64,000 nt of DNA from Candidatus Melainabacteria bacterium (GTDB taxonomy: Bacteria > Cyanobacteriota > Vampirovibrionia > Obscuribacterales > Obscuribacteraceae): the NCBI GenBank assembly GCA_016716405.1, contig JADJWK010000001.1, positions 806,001 to 870,000 of the forward strand, written 5' to 3'. Under the pieces are notes generated by a model. That model saw only the letters and a list, made by a program, of their open reading frames with translations, did no database searches and had not been told where the DNA came from. Positions 34,762 through 44,625 of the stretch are shown here, in pieces. Within the stretch, counting starts at the first letter, position 1, and each line of letters opens with the position of its first letter. Both the position numbers and the translations under genes were made by a program.

Positions 34762-36313
34762 AGGCTCGCAAATCCAGTCAGAATGCGTGGTTACGAAGCA
34801 ACGAACACGACCGAAAGTGGAGCCAATTCAGATGAAAGAGTCTACATCGAACCCCGAATCGCACAACTGAAACTAGATTTAGGAGCGGAGAAACCCTCCT
34901 GGTAAGCTTTGACGGTGAAGACATCACAGGCAACACGGGCATTCTCCTGGCCGCCCAGGTGGAGAGATTGACGGGTCTCTTGCGCGGTGCATCATCCCGG
35001 CTGAATGACCACAGGACTCAATCGCTGATCATGCACAGTCAGTTCGAGGAGGTCGCCCAGCGGGTATACCAGATTCTTGCGGGGTTCGCGGCTGGCAGCG
35101 ACAGCAATTACCTGCGCAACGACCCGGCGGTCAAGATGGCTGTTGGACGAAATCCGTTGACGGGAGAGGCATTGGCCTCGCAACCGACACAATCGAGATT
35201 CGAGAACAAGCGCACCTACAAAGAGTTGTACAAGCTCTCCAAGTGGCTGGTGGACTACCACATACAATGTCATCCAAAGGCGCCGAAGAAGCTCTACTTG
35301 GACTTTGACGGTAGCGCGAGCGAGACGTTCGGTGTGCAGCTGAACGCATTCTACCGAGGCGGTCCGTACCAGAAGAATATGTATTTCCCATTGTTTGTGT
35401 TCGACCAGAATGGTTGGCTGCTGGTAGCGGCTCTTCGACCGGGAGACCAGGGAGAAGTAGAGTTAGCCTTTCCTGTGCTGAAGAGGCTAGTGAAGCGGTT
35501 GCGAGAAGCATGGCCGCGGACGCAAATCATTGTCCGTGCGGATGGAGCCTACACAAGCAATGAACTCTACAAGTGGATGGACGACAACGGGGTGAAGTAT
35601 GTCCTTGGAATCCAAGCACAACAACGCACTCCTGGCGGAAACGAAAAATCTGCGCAGAGCAACAGAGAAGAAGTTCAAGCGCAAACTGAGCGAACCTCAA
35701 TTCGTTGGGAAGCGCTGGAAGAGGCGGAAGAATGAGAAGTACAAAGAGATACGCTCGCTTAGAGATCCGAAAGAGAGCTGAAAAGATGGCTGCTGAACAG
35801 GCGAGACGAGTTCGATTGTATGGAGAGTTCATGTATGCCGCTCGCAGCTGGGATCGAGAACGTCGTGTGATCGCTCGCTGCGACTACACCGATGAAGGGC
35901 TCAAAGTGCGGTATGTAGTAACGAACATTCGCGGAACCCTTTCACCGACTGTGTGAAGAAATCTACTGCAAGCGAGCCGTATGCGAGCTGTCTATCAAGA
36001 ACCTGAAAGAGACAGGGTGTACAAGGATGAGCTGCAGTCAGTTCAAGACAAACATGTTCAGGCTACTGCTCCATGCGATGGCATACGTTCTTGCGCACCA
36101 GGTACGGCTGAAGCTGGAAAGACCCAGAATGAGCATTGGAGAGTTGCGAAGGCGATTGTTCAATGTGGCTGCGCAGATACGAGAAACACGAACCGAGGTG
36201 TTTGTGCGAATCTCGAGAACGTACCATGCTGCTAAAGAATTTCGATTGGTGTCAAAACGGCTAGGGGCAACAAGTCTGCTGGCCGGCTAAAGAAATAAAC
36301 GAGTCGCAAGCCT
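34762..36313 (+). mobile_element. IS1380-like insertion sequence, degraded
   Basis: About 1.55 kb, bounded by a candidate imperfect inverted repeat: AGGCTCGCAAATC (34762-34774) against the complement of GAGTCGCAAGCCT (36301-36313), 10 of 13 matching. It encloses a transposase whose conserved parts lie in three reading frames, so it is not autonomous as read. No clear target-site duplication is seen. Confidence 0.65.
34845..36290 (+). pseudogene. IS1380-family transposase, frameshifted
   Basis: A DDE transposase in pieces. The first frame carries DITGNTGILLAAQVERLTG, the LASQPTQSRFEN motif, YLDFDGSASETFG (first catalytic Asp), LFVFDQNGWLLVAALRPG and IIVRADGAYTS (second Asp), ending in YVLGI near 35630. 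A second frame carries HNNALLAETKNLRRATEKKF. A third has YGEFMYAARSWDRERRVI and YVVTNIRG to about 35950. Another shift leads to EEIYCKRAVCELSIKNLKETG (catalytic Glu region) and the C-terminus at 36290. These parts appear in IS1380 order, so this is one gene with at least three indels. Confidence 0.75.
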
Positions 36314-36485
36314 GGCTACTGCAATGGTCAAATTCAAGATTTCGCGCTTGCTGTGCCAGCTTTTGGGTGCGTCGGTAGAAATTTGCGGGCCACTCTGGCT
36401 TCTTTGAATGTGCTCGCAAGCACCTTGCAAGCTCAACTCGGTGAAATTAAGCCCTTGCCAACTATATGTATGAATAGACCAGGTA

Positions 36486-36513
36486 ATAAAAAACACCGAC
36501 TGCTGCCGGTGTT
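36486..36513 (-). terminator. Terminator of the 60-residue secreted-protein gene
   Basis: An AACACCG / CGGTGTT stem; the minus strand then reads TTTTTTATTACC. Confidence 0.8.
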
Positions 36514-36523
36514 TCGATAAGGC

Positions 36524-36706
36524 TCAGGAATTGCCCGGCGGTTGCCTGGTGAGAGCCTGGATAAGGGCCGACTTCTGGAATTGCTCCTGGGCGCTCGAGC
36601 CTCCGCCGGCGGTGGCGTTTCCAGAGAAGAAAAAGGATACCAGGGATACCAAAATTATTGCCTGGACAATGAGATTGCCAAGCTTGCTGCTTTTTGCTTG
36701 AGCCAT
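36524..36706 (-). CDS. Small secreted or membrane-anchored protein, 60 residues
   Basis: A 60-residue protein. Residues ~12-32 are hydrophobic (LIVQAIILVSLVSFFFSG), after a Lys-containing start, and the remainder is polar (GGGSSAQEQFQKSALIQAL). AAAGGA lies 4-5 bases before the ATG, and a strong terminator follows the stop, so it is an independent transcript. No family is recognised. Confidence 0.65.
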   Translation of the reverse strand: MAQAKSSKLGNLIVQAIILVSLVSFFFSGNATAGGGSSAQEQFQKSALIQALTRQPPGNS

Positions 36707-37072
36707 TATTCCTTTGAGAACCTCTTCGAGGATTTGGTAACGGATGCCAGAGATCTTAAGAGCGGGTAGCTGTTGCCGACAAGTGCTGTTGCGGTCGTCC
36801 GCTGATTGTCAGGTGCCTGAATCGACCGACCCGAATACCGATGCGGGAAAATCTTAGCCGGGGTTAATTTTGCTTAGTCAAATCTTTCCTGGAGCTTTCA
36901 ATCGATCAAAACTGGAAAGAGTGCGGGGAGGGAAAGGAAAGTGAAAGAAGCGCCGAAACGCTCAATCACTTTCCACAAGAGAGATTTATCCGGCTGAGGA
37001 TTTAGGCTCGAATCGAATCAGAAGGCGTCCTCAGGACCAGGCGGCCGCAGAAGAGGCCTGCCGACCGTATCT
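36707..37072. other. Intergenic region, 366 bp
   Basis: No gene and no convincing promoter or RNA structure was seen, apart from a small GGCC/GGCC hairpin near 37042 that may end the minus-strand unit. Confidence 0.35.
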
Positions 37073-37180
37073 TCACCTTGTCTTTTTGCCGAGCACGCCG
37101 ATTTCGCTCAGAATGCCCCAGCCGATCGGGAGAATCACAGTCAGAAAGACCGTTAATCCGAGGACGGTGATAGCGCTCAT
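37073..37180 (-). CDS. Very small single-pass membrane protein, 35 residues
   Basis: A 35-residue open frame from ATG 37180, starting MSAITVLGLTVFLTVILP. One hydrophobic helix (about 4-20) is followed by a basic end (LGKKTR). AAAGGT lies 7 bases before the start. It begins 31 bases after the stop of the 196-residue gene and could be its operon partner. The short length makes chance possible, but helix, SD and spacing agree. Confidence 0.5.
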   Translation of the reverse strand: MSAITVLGLTVFLTVILPIGWGILSEIGVLGKKTR

Positions 37181-37211
37181 AGCTTGTACCTTTTGGTTGG
37201 AGAATGATTCG

Positions 37212-37802
37212 TCAAGACCGAAATGGTCTCTCCATCTCGCTCTCGACGATACGTTTCAAAACCGCGCTCGCCAGCGACCGGATTGAAATCTTGCCTCGGG
37301 GGGTGGAGCTGAGATGTCGCTCGAGCGTCAGTTCATCCAGATGCTCCAGCACCTGGAGGTGATGGTCTCGTGCCCCGTGCGCAGAGAGACGCCAGGCAAG
37401 CATATAGGCAAGAATCGCGGCGGTCTGATGGCGGTAGGCTTCCTCGTTCATCCGGGACCATTCGAGCGGCAATCCGAGATTCTGGACGCCGCACGATATC
37501 GGTCTGGCAACCTCGGTTTCTTGCCCTTCTGTCGATTGCGGAGTCGACCGGAATCGAGCTTCAAGTCGACCAAAGTCCAGCTCTAGAGGGATCTGCACGT
37601 TGAGCAGAGAGTGTTTGTCGAGGATTGACCTCCAGAGTCTGTGGGCGAATTGCGAATCGGCGCGATGCTTGAACAGCAATCTCTCAAAACAGCACGCTAG
37701 AGATGCAAGCAACTTTCCATCGTGCTTGCTGGAAAAGAAGGTGTCCGGCAGATAGTTGGACTTTCTGCGAATCTGGCAGTCGCTGGCTTCGCGGTCTTTC
37801 AT
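37212..37802 (-). CDS. Hypothetical protein, 196 residues
   Basis: A 196-residue soluble protein rich in Arg, Leu and Ser, mostly helical (AILAYMLAWRLSAHG, then HHLQVLEHLDELTLERHL). No domain is recognised. It starts 12 bases after the stop of the TPR gene, so the two are translationally close and probably in one transcript with the 35-residue membrane protein. Confidence 0.55.
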   Translation of the reverse strand: MKDREASDCQIRRKSNYLPDTFFSSKHDGKLLASLACCFERLLFKHRADSQFAHRLWRSILDKHSLLNVQIPLELDFGRLEARFRSTPQSTEGQETEVARPISCGVQNLGLPLEWSRMNEEAYRHQTAAILAYMLAWRLSAHGARDHHLQVLEHLDELTLERHLSSTPRGKISIRSLASAVLKRIVESEMERPFRS

Positions 37803-37814
37803 GGTCGGGCTCAG

Positions 37815-38963
37815 TCACCTGGTAAGAATGGCTGCTCTCTGCCGGCTATCTCGCCTTTCGGCGATGCGCTTTGCACGAGCCCGCAGGTGGAAGGAGGCGA
37901 AGGCATCGCCCGGGTTGTTCCTGCTGTCATAGTGTTGCGCGAGCTGCTCGAGATCCGCTTCTATGCCGGGATAGTCTCGACCAGAAACCTTGGCTAGGAG
38001 CTGGCATATGGCGATGCGCAGCTCGATAGCGCTGACTATGTGATTTCTGTGGCGCTGGCGATACAGCTCAGCGAGCCTCTCGAGCTCGACAATCAGCACC
38101 CTTGCGTCGCCTAAGCACTCAATCACCATCAAGGTGAACCTCAGCTGCCTGGCGGTTTTCAGAAAGAGGTCAGCTTGTCTCTTGTTGCCTAGCTGGGCGT
38201 AGGCGGAGGAAAGCTCGTTGTAGACGTTGATGCACTCTTCGCTGCCCGGTAGACCATGCGCCTCGTAGAAATCAACCATCTCGCTGAGCACTTCGGCTGC
38301 TTCAAGCAGCTTTCCCTGTTGTTTGATTGATCCGGAGAGGAGATGGAGGGTAGCGGCTCGCTCGGCGTTGAGATGGCGATCTGAAGGACTCGAGGTCAGG
38401 ATCTTGGTTTCACTTGCGCTCGGTTGCCTGGCAGTAGCCTCAACAATCTCTCTCAAGAGAATTTCTGCTTCGGCCGGTTTCCCCAGGACCATATAGAAAT
38501 CGGCCAGGGCCTTCTGAGTCGCGGTCAGGCGCTCGTCGGCAGGAGGGCAGTGCAGACGGAAGATCTTGAGAGCCCGTCTGTAGAATATGAGCGCGTCACC
38601 AATCAGCCCATATTCCCGATACAAAGCGGCCAGTCTCATCCACTGATGTGCCGTGATCAGGCTGTTTCTCCCGAAATTCCGGCGGTCCGAATCCAGGAAA
38701 GACCAGACAATCATCGAGCGCCTCCTGAACTCATCCGGGAATTTCCTGGTGCGATCGAGAGTCCCGGATTTTGCTGCGGACAGTCCGGTTGCTGACATGC
38801 TATTGAAATTCATCGCCATCGACCGGATTCGGTAGGGCGCCATCTCCGACCAGCTGTCGATGCTCTCCTTTAGAAGGCAGCTGAGCTTTCGAGGAATGCG
38901 AGGAATGGCCAGAATCGCTTTGAGAAGGCGAGACAGTGACCTGGTGAGGCTATCAAAGAACAT
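37815..38963 (-). CDS. TPR-repeat protein
   Basis: A 382-residue protein with tetratricopeptide-like helical hairpins from about residue 110 to 330, for example LYREYGLIGDALIFYRRAL, ADFYMVLGKPAEAEILLREI and SSAYAQLGNKRQADLFL. TPRs bind partner proteins. The N-terminal ~70 residues are basic and Leu/Ile-rich (SRLLKAILAIPRIPRKL) and may be amphipathic. The start at 38963 is chosen because GAGAG lies 6 bases upstream; the frame is open to 39068 but has no spaced SD there. It follows a secreted-protein gene on the same strand. Confidence 0.65.
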   Translation of the reverse strand: MFFDSLTRSLSRLLKAILAIPRIPRKLSCLLKESIDSWSEMAPYRIRSMAMNFNSMSATGLSAAKSGTLDRTRKFPDEFRRRSMIVWSFLDSDRRNFGRNSLITAHQWMRLAALYREYGLIGDALIFYRRALKIFRLHCPPADERLTATQKALADFYMVLGKPAEAEILLREIVEATARQPSASETKILTSSPSDRHLNAERAATLHLLSGSIKQQGKLLEAAEVLSEMVDFYEAHGLPGSEECINVYNELSSAYAQLGNKRQADLFLKTARQLRFTLMVIECLGDARVLIVELERLAELYRQRHRNHIVSAIELRIAICQLLAKVSGRDYPGIEADLEQLAQHYDSRNNPGDAFASFHLRARAKRIAERRDSRQRAAILTR

Positions 38964-39086
38964 TTCGTGCTCTCTTGAAGTACAGAAGTTGGTGTCTTTG
39001 TATCCCGAGTCGATTCTTCGGGTGGCTTCTCGAGCGAACGGGCAGTGCTCCTCATCCCTGAGAGTCATCCCTTTAGATTGGTCATC

Positions 39087-39443
39087 TCAGTCTGTCGGCA
39101 CCGAGATTCCCTTGACTCGGATCATAGGCCACTCCAATTGCTGGCCTGACGGTGTCTCCGTAACAGCCAGGTAGAGCTCGCCTTCGACTGTGACCTTGTT
39201 GAAACGATTGCTTTCAGCGATTGACTCCAGTCCTGGCTGCTCGGAGAAATCGAGACCGTAGGTGGTCTGGTCATCGCTCAGGAGCGAATAGAGAGCCGGA
39301 GAGCTCGTGCCCGGAATCGTGATGAAATCCTGCTTGTTGAGGGTGCCGGTGATTCGGACCTCGGGGTTGCTCGCCAGGGATGTGAAGCTGACGAGAAGGA
39401 GAAGAGCGCAGATAAAGGCGCTACTGAAGGATTGCTTGTTCAT
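39087..39443 (-). CDS. Secreted hypothetical protein, 118 residues
   Basis: A clear signal peptide (FSSAFICALLLLVSFTSLA, cleavage near SLA-SN) is followed by a ~93-residue beta-rich mature domain (VRITGTLNKQDFITIPG ... VEGELYLAVTET). GAGGA precedes the ATG. It probably acts in the periplasm or outside the cell; function is unknown. It is upstream of the TPR gene in the same orientation. Confidence 0.65.
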   Translation of the reverse strand: MNKQSFSSAFICALLLLVSFTSLASNPEVRITGTLNKQDFITIPGTSSPALYSLLSDDQTTYGLDFSEQPGLESIAESNRFNKVTVEGELYLAVTETPSGQQLEWPMIRVKGISVPTD

Positions 39444-39506
39444 AGTTTGTCCTCTCTGAGACTTGATTGGGGATGTTTCCTGTCAGTGCTGGGGAAGATG
39501 TCAGGG

Positions 39507-39998
39507 CTACGCGGTTCCGTATGCAGCGCGCGGCGAAGTACTTGCCCTGATCGCGGCAAGAGAATGGCGATCACCTCTGCTAAACGTGCGGTGGAGACTG
39601 AATCCGACTGGAGCCTCAAGTACCAGGCCATGCTGGCGCCGGAGGCTCAACCTGAGGGCAATACCTTCCGACAAACGCCAGATCAAGAGTATCGCGCTGA
39701 CCGCGAGCCTTTCATACGGGGGGAATAGCAAAGGCACAAGATAGAGCGTGGTGATGACGATCGCGCAGCATGTCGACAGCGATAGGCGCACAGACCATTT
39801 CGAAGTCGTCTGCCACAACATTGCGCTCACTATCGAGATAAACAGACCCATCACCATCAAAGCCACCACAGCAAACCCGCTGGGAGCCTTTGCGAAGTAG
39901 AGATAGTTCAAGACCGCCACTAAAAGGCTGTACATGGTCGCGCCTAACGTGATTGCCACAGCCCAGATGAACGCCGTCCGAGGGGTGGATTCGCGCAT
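39507..39998 (-). CDS. Polytopic membrane protein, 163 residues
   Basis: Four hydrophobic helices (about 8-30, 38-58, 68-88, 95-115) followed by a basic tail that looks less protein-like, so the C-terminus may be altered by an indel. CCGGAG lies 7 bases before ATG 39998. No family is recognised. Confidence 0.5.
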   Translation of the reverse strand: MRESTPRTAFIWAVAITLGATMYSLLVAVLNYLYFAKAPSGFAVVALMVMGLFISIVSAMLWQTTSKWSVRLSLSTCCAIVITTLYLVPLLFPPYERLAVSAILLIWRLSEGIALRLSLRRQHGLVLEAPVGFSLHRTFSRGDRHSLAAIRASTSPRAAYGTA

Positions 39999-40319
39999 TA
40001 GTAGTCTCCGGTTAAGATTTGTCTTGCGCGACTGCCACCATTTGAGGTGGCAAAACGCGTCAAGAAGATTGGGGGGTCCCTCCCACAGTAAGCCCCAGGC
40101 TAAACTTGCATCGTTATTTATCAAGTGCCGTCCCTGGCTTTCTCTCCTTCCGACGATTCCGGCTTTTCACCTTCCTTGACTGCCCAAACTCTGAGTCCCT
40201 TGAGGCAAGTGAAAACAGCGAGCTTCGTTCGGAACTCTTAGAGACAGTCCAGCCTTTGGCTGCAAGCAACCGCGATGTTCGGGTTGCGCCATGGACGAGT
40301 TTTCAGGAGTGCACGACAG
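39999..40319. other. Intergenic/degenerate stretch, 320 bp
   Basis: No gene is supported. Short frames on both strands lack SD sites and recognisable protein sequence. Confidence 0.3.
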
Positions 40320-40643
40320 TCAGAAGGGGCGTCTTCCTGGTTGAGCCGGGCGCGGCAGGAGATTGTGCACGACCAGCCTGGGTGCCGTACTCGCCGGCGC
40401 GGCTCTGAAGGTGAAGCGCAGACGGGGCTTCTTGAATTGGGCATAGCGAACGGCCTGCATGCACAGGAATCGGTTCGCGCACCAGATCGTCATGTCGCCT
40501 TCGGCTTGCCTTATCGTCTGGCAGACTTCCGGGTAGCTGGTATAAATTCTCGCGGACACCTCCCGTTCTACGGAGTTGCAAATGAAGGGCTCACCGCCTG
40601 AGAAGCGAGGCGCTGCTCGATGGGCACCAGCATTGATGCTCAT
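40320..40643 (-). CDS. Uncertain protein, 107 residues, possibly a remnant
   Basis: GGAGGGG lies about 10 bases before ATG 40643. The middle (ARIYTSYPEVCQTIRQAEG, then CANRFLCMQAVRYAQF) looks like real protein, while the ends are Arg/Pro-rich and may be out of frame. No family is recognised. It lies in the frameshift-rich region, so it may be a broken gene. Confidence 0.35.
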   Translation of the reverse strand: MSINAGAHRAAPRFSGGEPFICNSVEREVSARIYTSYPEVCQTIRQAEGDMTIWCANRFLCMQAVRYAQFKKPRLRFTFRAAPASTAPRLVVHNLLPRPAQPGRRPF

Positions 40644-40712
40644 TGAGCAAAGCCCCTCCAGACAAGATGGTCAGGAACATTCCCTGTTCCTAAACAAGCG
40701 TTCTCCGGATTA

Positions 40713-41387
40713 GTGCTGGTGGTCCGAATGCTTGCCGCTGCTTGGAAGAGTCCTTATCCAGGCGATCGACAGCGTTGAGACGACGAAGACCAGGTGGATG
40801 GCGATGAGCTTTACCATATGCTCGGTGCTCACGTTGGCTGAATCCATGAAGGCCCTCCAGGAGGTGGATCGAGGAAACCCCGATCAGAGCCATTCCCAGC
40901 TTCATTTTTCAGTGTGGTGCCGTCTAGATGCCCGAGCATGCCCGGCTGCTCCTCACCTGTCTTGAAGTGGAACCTGGCGTACGAAGTAAGCAAAACTTCC
41001 GATTGCCGTGTACATCAGCAGATTTGCCACCATGACTATGTCGAGCAGATACAAGACCCTGAGCATCAGCTCCTGGTCTGATAGAAGGTGGAATTCGCCG
41101 ACGAGTTTCGCCAGCTTCCGGGCGAACTTATACATGTAGATTCCCACTGTGACGACCAGACCCATATAGAATGGCGTCAACAGCCATCGCGGTTGCACCA
41201 CACGCGAATGAATGTTGAAGTACCAATTCTTATCACTGTCGGGCTGAAGAGGAAAAGAAAACATTCTTGTGCATTTGATCGCGCGCTCTTCAGCGTGGGA
41301 GTCTATTTTTGGGGTGGTTTTAGTGGAGTCAATTAGCGCTGCGAGACTGCAATTCCGGAAAATCTTCATTGATTGCGAAGAAGGCAT
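40713..41387 (-). pseudogene. UPF0114 family membrane protein, frameshifted
   Basis: Three reading frames carry consecutive parts of a UPF0114 (YqhA-like) protein. From 41387 to 40953 there is WLLTPFYMGLVVTVGIYMYK and LYLLDIVMVANLLMYT. A second frame holds KLGMALIGVSSIHLLE (around 40860-40905). A third holds the C-terminus ending SGKHSDHQH at 40713. All three keep family-like sequence, so this is one gene with at least two indels rather than ancient decay. The intact protein would have three to four membrane helices; family function is unknown. Confidence 0.7.
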
Positions 41388-41518
41388 GGCTGATCGGGGT
41401 AAAACATTGCCGAATTTGATGTTTGCTGGTAGAACTCATGCAGGCGGTACTTTTCGGCTATCGTGCCGAAAAAATGCATTGCCTGTTTGCGTAAACCGAG
41501 CTAGCACTAAAGGGTGTC

Positions 41519-42074
41519 ATGGCGCTAACTCTAAGCATTCGAGACGTGCGCCGGCTCATGGCTGCGGCCCCGGTCGGTCGGTCGCAATCGCGAGCGCGAT
41601 GCGGCTCTGATATGGATATGTTATTCGCAGGCCCTGAGAATCAGCGAGCTGGTGGCACTTAGATGGCAAGACCTTTCATTTGCCAACCGCACCATGATAG
41701 TGGATCGCCGCTATCAAGGTGGGCGCGAGGAGCGCGAGATGAGTCCCGAGGACATTGAAATTCTCGGGACTCTGAGGGCGCTGCCAATATCGGGCGAGTA
41801 TTTGTTCTGCTCCGAGCGCAAGGAAGCCATGCGAACCAGAGTTGTGCACGCGATTATCGCCAGAGCGGGCAGAATCGCCGGATTCGGGGACGCGATAAAC
41901 GCGCAGGCGCTCAGAGACAGTCGAGGTCGGGCAATGGCCCGTGAAGGAAAGAGTGCTTCGGAGATAGCGGCTTTCCTCGGCAACAAACAGGTGAGAAGCT
42001 CGAGGTCCGGCGCAGCGCACGCAAGGAGCACAGAGGAAAGCAGAGTCTTTGAACCGGATCTGACTTCTTTGTGC
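41519..42074 (+). pseudogene. Tyrosine recombinase (integrase/XerD-like) remnant
   Basis: A catalytic-domain fragment with TLSIRDVRRLMAAAPVG at the start, then ALRISELVALRWQDLSF (the first catalytic Arg region), VDRRYQGGREE and, near the end, QALRDSRGRAMAREG and FLGNKQVRSS, matching the HxxR-to-GH region with the His replaced by Gln. The pieces before and after position 41640 are in different frames and the core-binding domain is missing. It abuts homoserine kinase sequence in the same frame. Likely a dead relic of an integrated element. Confidence 0.6.
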
Positions 42075-42090
42075 CTGGAGGATTTGCCGA

Positions 42091-43038
42091 TTGACGAAGA
42101 TCAAGTCAGCCGCAGAATATCTGTCCTCATTCCGGCCAGTACCTGTAACCTCGGACCGGGGCCTGGATACGCTGGGACTCGCCCTTTCCTCTACACGAGG
42201 ATTACTGTGTGGTTGTTGAAGAAAGACTACACTGAAATTCCCAGGTGATTTTCGAGGGTCATGGCGAAGCGAAGTCAGGCTCTGACCAGGGTGACCTGAT
42301 CTACACCATGCTGATGAAGCTATGGAAAGCACACCCCGTGACGCCAGCCGGTTGCGAGTCCTGGCTGATTCCGATATCCCGCTGGGCACGGGTCTGGGCG
42401 GCACCGGCACAGCGGTGCTCGGGGCGCTCTGGGCTTCAGCCGTTCTTCGAGACATCATTCCAACCAGAACGAAGATACTTGCTGATGCCACCGCTCTAGA
42501 GCATCATCCTGAATCGCTTGCCCCCAGCCTGTTGGGCAACATGGTCGTCTGCGGGATCGCAGACGGGCTCAAGGTCCTGACCGAGCAGATTGAGTGGCCG
42601 CAACAGTGGCGAACCATAGTCCTGGTTCCCTCCTACAGGCTGACCACTCCAAAAGCCCGGGCTGTCTTGCCCGGGCAGGTGAATTTGGCCGACGCCGTCT
42701 TCAATGTTCAGCGAGCATCCCTGCTGGTCGCTGCGGTCCAGAATCAGAACGAGGGGACCATGCGGTCGGCCCTTCATGACAGGTTGCATGAGCGTTATCG
42801 TACCAGCCTGGTGCCCGAGCTCTCGGAGATAAAGGCAATACTCGCCCGAGAGCCGATCATGGGGTGTGTCTTGAGCGGCGCCGGCAGCGCGGTTCTGGTG
42901 ATTGTCAATGATAAGAGGAAAGACGCGGTTGTGCGGCACCTGAGGGACTGGATCGCTCGAGAGAAAAAGGGGCTGACATTGCTTGATCTATCCGTCGATC
43001 GTTTCGGTCTCAGAGAAATTGAAAGCGAAACTTTCTGA
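42091..43038 (+). pseudogene. thrB: Homoserine kinase, frameshifted
   Basis: The family is the GHMP-type kinase that phosphorylates homoserine for threonine synthesis. ISVLIPASTCNLGPG is followed by a +1 then a -1 shift that scrambles about ten residues, then LYTRITVWLLKKDYTEIP. A second frame has VIFEGHGEAKSGSDQGD, and a third (42322-43038) has IPLGTGLGGTGTAVLGALWA (ATP loop), LLGNMVVCG and MGCVLSGAGSAVLV. GGAGG at 42077 fits a start near 42091. At least three indels are needed; the coding quality between them remains good, so read errors are an alternative to real decay. Confidence 0.75.
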
Positions 43039-43044
43039 AGCTCA

Positions 43045-44440
43045 TTATCTGGCATTGCTCGCCAGGGCAAGAACGACTCGACGAGCCATTCTCGGAATCG
43101 AATAGGCGATGGATAGGGCAGCGCTTACTTGCGGCAGGATCTGGGTGACCGTGAGAAATTCTCGATCGAGCCGCCAGTATGCCTCGTAAAGATCGGCTAT
43201 TCTGAGCTCTTTGTCTCCCCGTTTCCTGGCTTCGCCTTTGGCGAAGAGCATGGCGCAGACGAAGCATGCCACCAGGCTGTTGAATCCCGAGACCACCGAA
43301 TAGCCGGCAGCGGCGGGACCGAAATAGGTCTTGCCGAAGATCTTGACGTAGAGCCAGCGGCAGAAGAGCTCGTTGATTTCGGGTGACAGCGGCTCGATTT
43401 TATGGTTGAGAGACTTGCTCAGGTCGTTGGCTCCGATCTGCGGAATCTCGGCTTTCTTGAATAGTATGGTGCTCATGCCGGTGCTGGCGAGATGACCGAA
43501 TTTTTTCGCGATCATCATGATCGAGCGGGGACTGAAGGACTGGCCCTGGATTTGCCATAGCTCCTCATAACTCGATCTTACCGTCGGATAAACGAGATAG
43601 AGGTAATAGATCATGGCGATGATCGAGACGTCTGTTCCAGAAGGACTCCCGGCTCCGGAGGCGGTGACATCCGGCTGGTAATCAGCCAGCTCGGCAAGGG
43701 ACTTGCCTTCCCGGGCCAGCCGTGTAGCCCGCAGGACGATTTCCTCTGCCTGGACCAGGACATCGAAGAAGTTTCGCTTCTCGTCCATAGCCTGCTTCAA
43801 AAAGCCTGTGAGACGGGTATCGAAGTATAGAAACTCCTTCCACGGGACCGAGGCTCCGGTGGCAAAATCCACTTCGTCAAAGGGGTTGGCTGGTGCCTCT
43901 GCTGAAGCACCGGTAGCGATATCGGTCGGTCGATCGGCAGCCCGGGCATTCAGGTGATGCACTGTTTTCCTGAAATAGCCTTTGAGCTTCTCCTCCTGAT
44001 CGGTGAGGAGTTCGCCGATGTTGCGAACCGACGCCATGCTGTTATAAGCCAGTCCCATATAGATCCCGGTGGGAGTCTCTACGTAGGAGTAAGGAAAGAT
44101 CTGGCAGGTGCCGGGCTTCTGCTCCTCTCCCATATGTCCGTGAATGAAGCATAGACCGTCTATCAGGAAGGGGCAGGTCCCGTCTTTACGCGGCTTGGTG
44201 AAATGAGGATACTGAGCGAGCCCCTGCTTGAATTGCTCCTGTCTGTGGATGAAGAGCTCTTTGTTCGCCAGGTCGGGATGCAGGGAGCCCCAGTCGACGT
44301 CTTTGACTCGGGAGTAGTCGGCTTCGCTGAGACCCACCGACCAGCCGGAGCAGCATCGCCCGCAACCCTGGCAGTTGTAGCGGATCTCTCCGGAATCAAT
44401 AGATTGAGATCGTCGGCTTTTGAGCTTCTTTGTCGGTCAT
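43045..44440 (-). CDS. YkgJ/FliB-type cysteine-cluster protein (frameshift near N-terminus)
   Basis: The protein begins MTDKEAQKPTISIY at 44440, hits a stop, and continues one base out of frame as DSGEIRYNCQGCGRCCSGW. This holds the C-x2-CG-x-CC cluster of the YkgJ-type zinc/iron-sulfur family. Further cysteines follow in CPFLIDGLCFIHG and PGTCQIFPYSY, as in flagellin lysine N-methylase (FliB)-like proteins. Removing one T restores a 464-residue protein. The remaining ~300 residues are helical. Without a frameshift only a 430-codon frame lacking the first cluster is readable. It is convergent with thrB, 6 bases apart. Confidence 0.65.
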
Positions 44441-44515
44441 AAGATATTCGAGTAGTAAGGGCAACGCATCTATGAGTATAGAATCCCGGCCGCGGTCTGT
44501 CCTAAACAAATAATA

Positions 44516-44535
44516 TACGATACAAGACAGTAGAA
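44516..44535 (+). repeat. 20-bp polar intergenic element, copy 9
   Basis: TACGATAC-AAGA-CAGTAGAA, several mismatches but the same 8-4-8 layout, just beyond the terminator at 44548-44595. Confidence 0.4.
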
Positions 44536-44539
44536 AATC

Positions 44540-44595
44540 GAAATAGTGAACGATAGCAGAATAGACCGGTGAGCCGGGTTCTTCTGCTATCGTTC
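44540..44595 (-). terminator. Terminator of the duplicated-domain gene
   Basis: A perfect 14-bp stem GAACGATAGCAGAA / TTCTGCTATCGTTC (44548-44595). Minus-strand readout continues ACTATTTCGATTTTC. Confidence 0.7.
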
Positions 44596-44625
44596 GGGGT
44601 GTGCTTGCCGCTGGTTCCGGTTCGG

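Noticed and set aside
41519..42248. Functional integrase-homoserine kinase fusion
   Set aside because: The two are contiguous in frame only by chance: the integrase lacks its N-terminal domain and a catalytic His, and the kinase has its own SD and breaks frame soon after.
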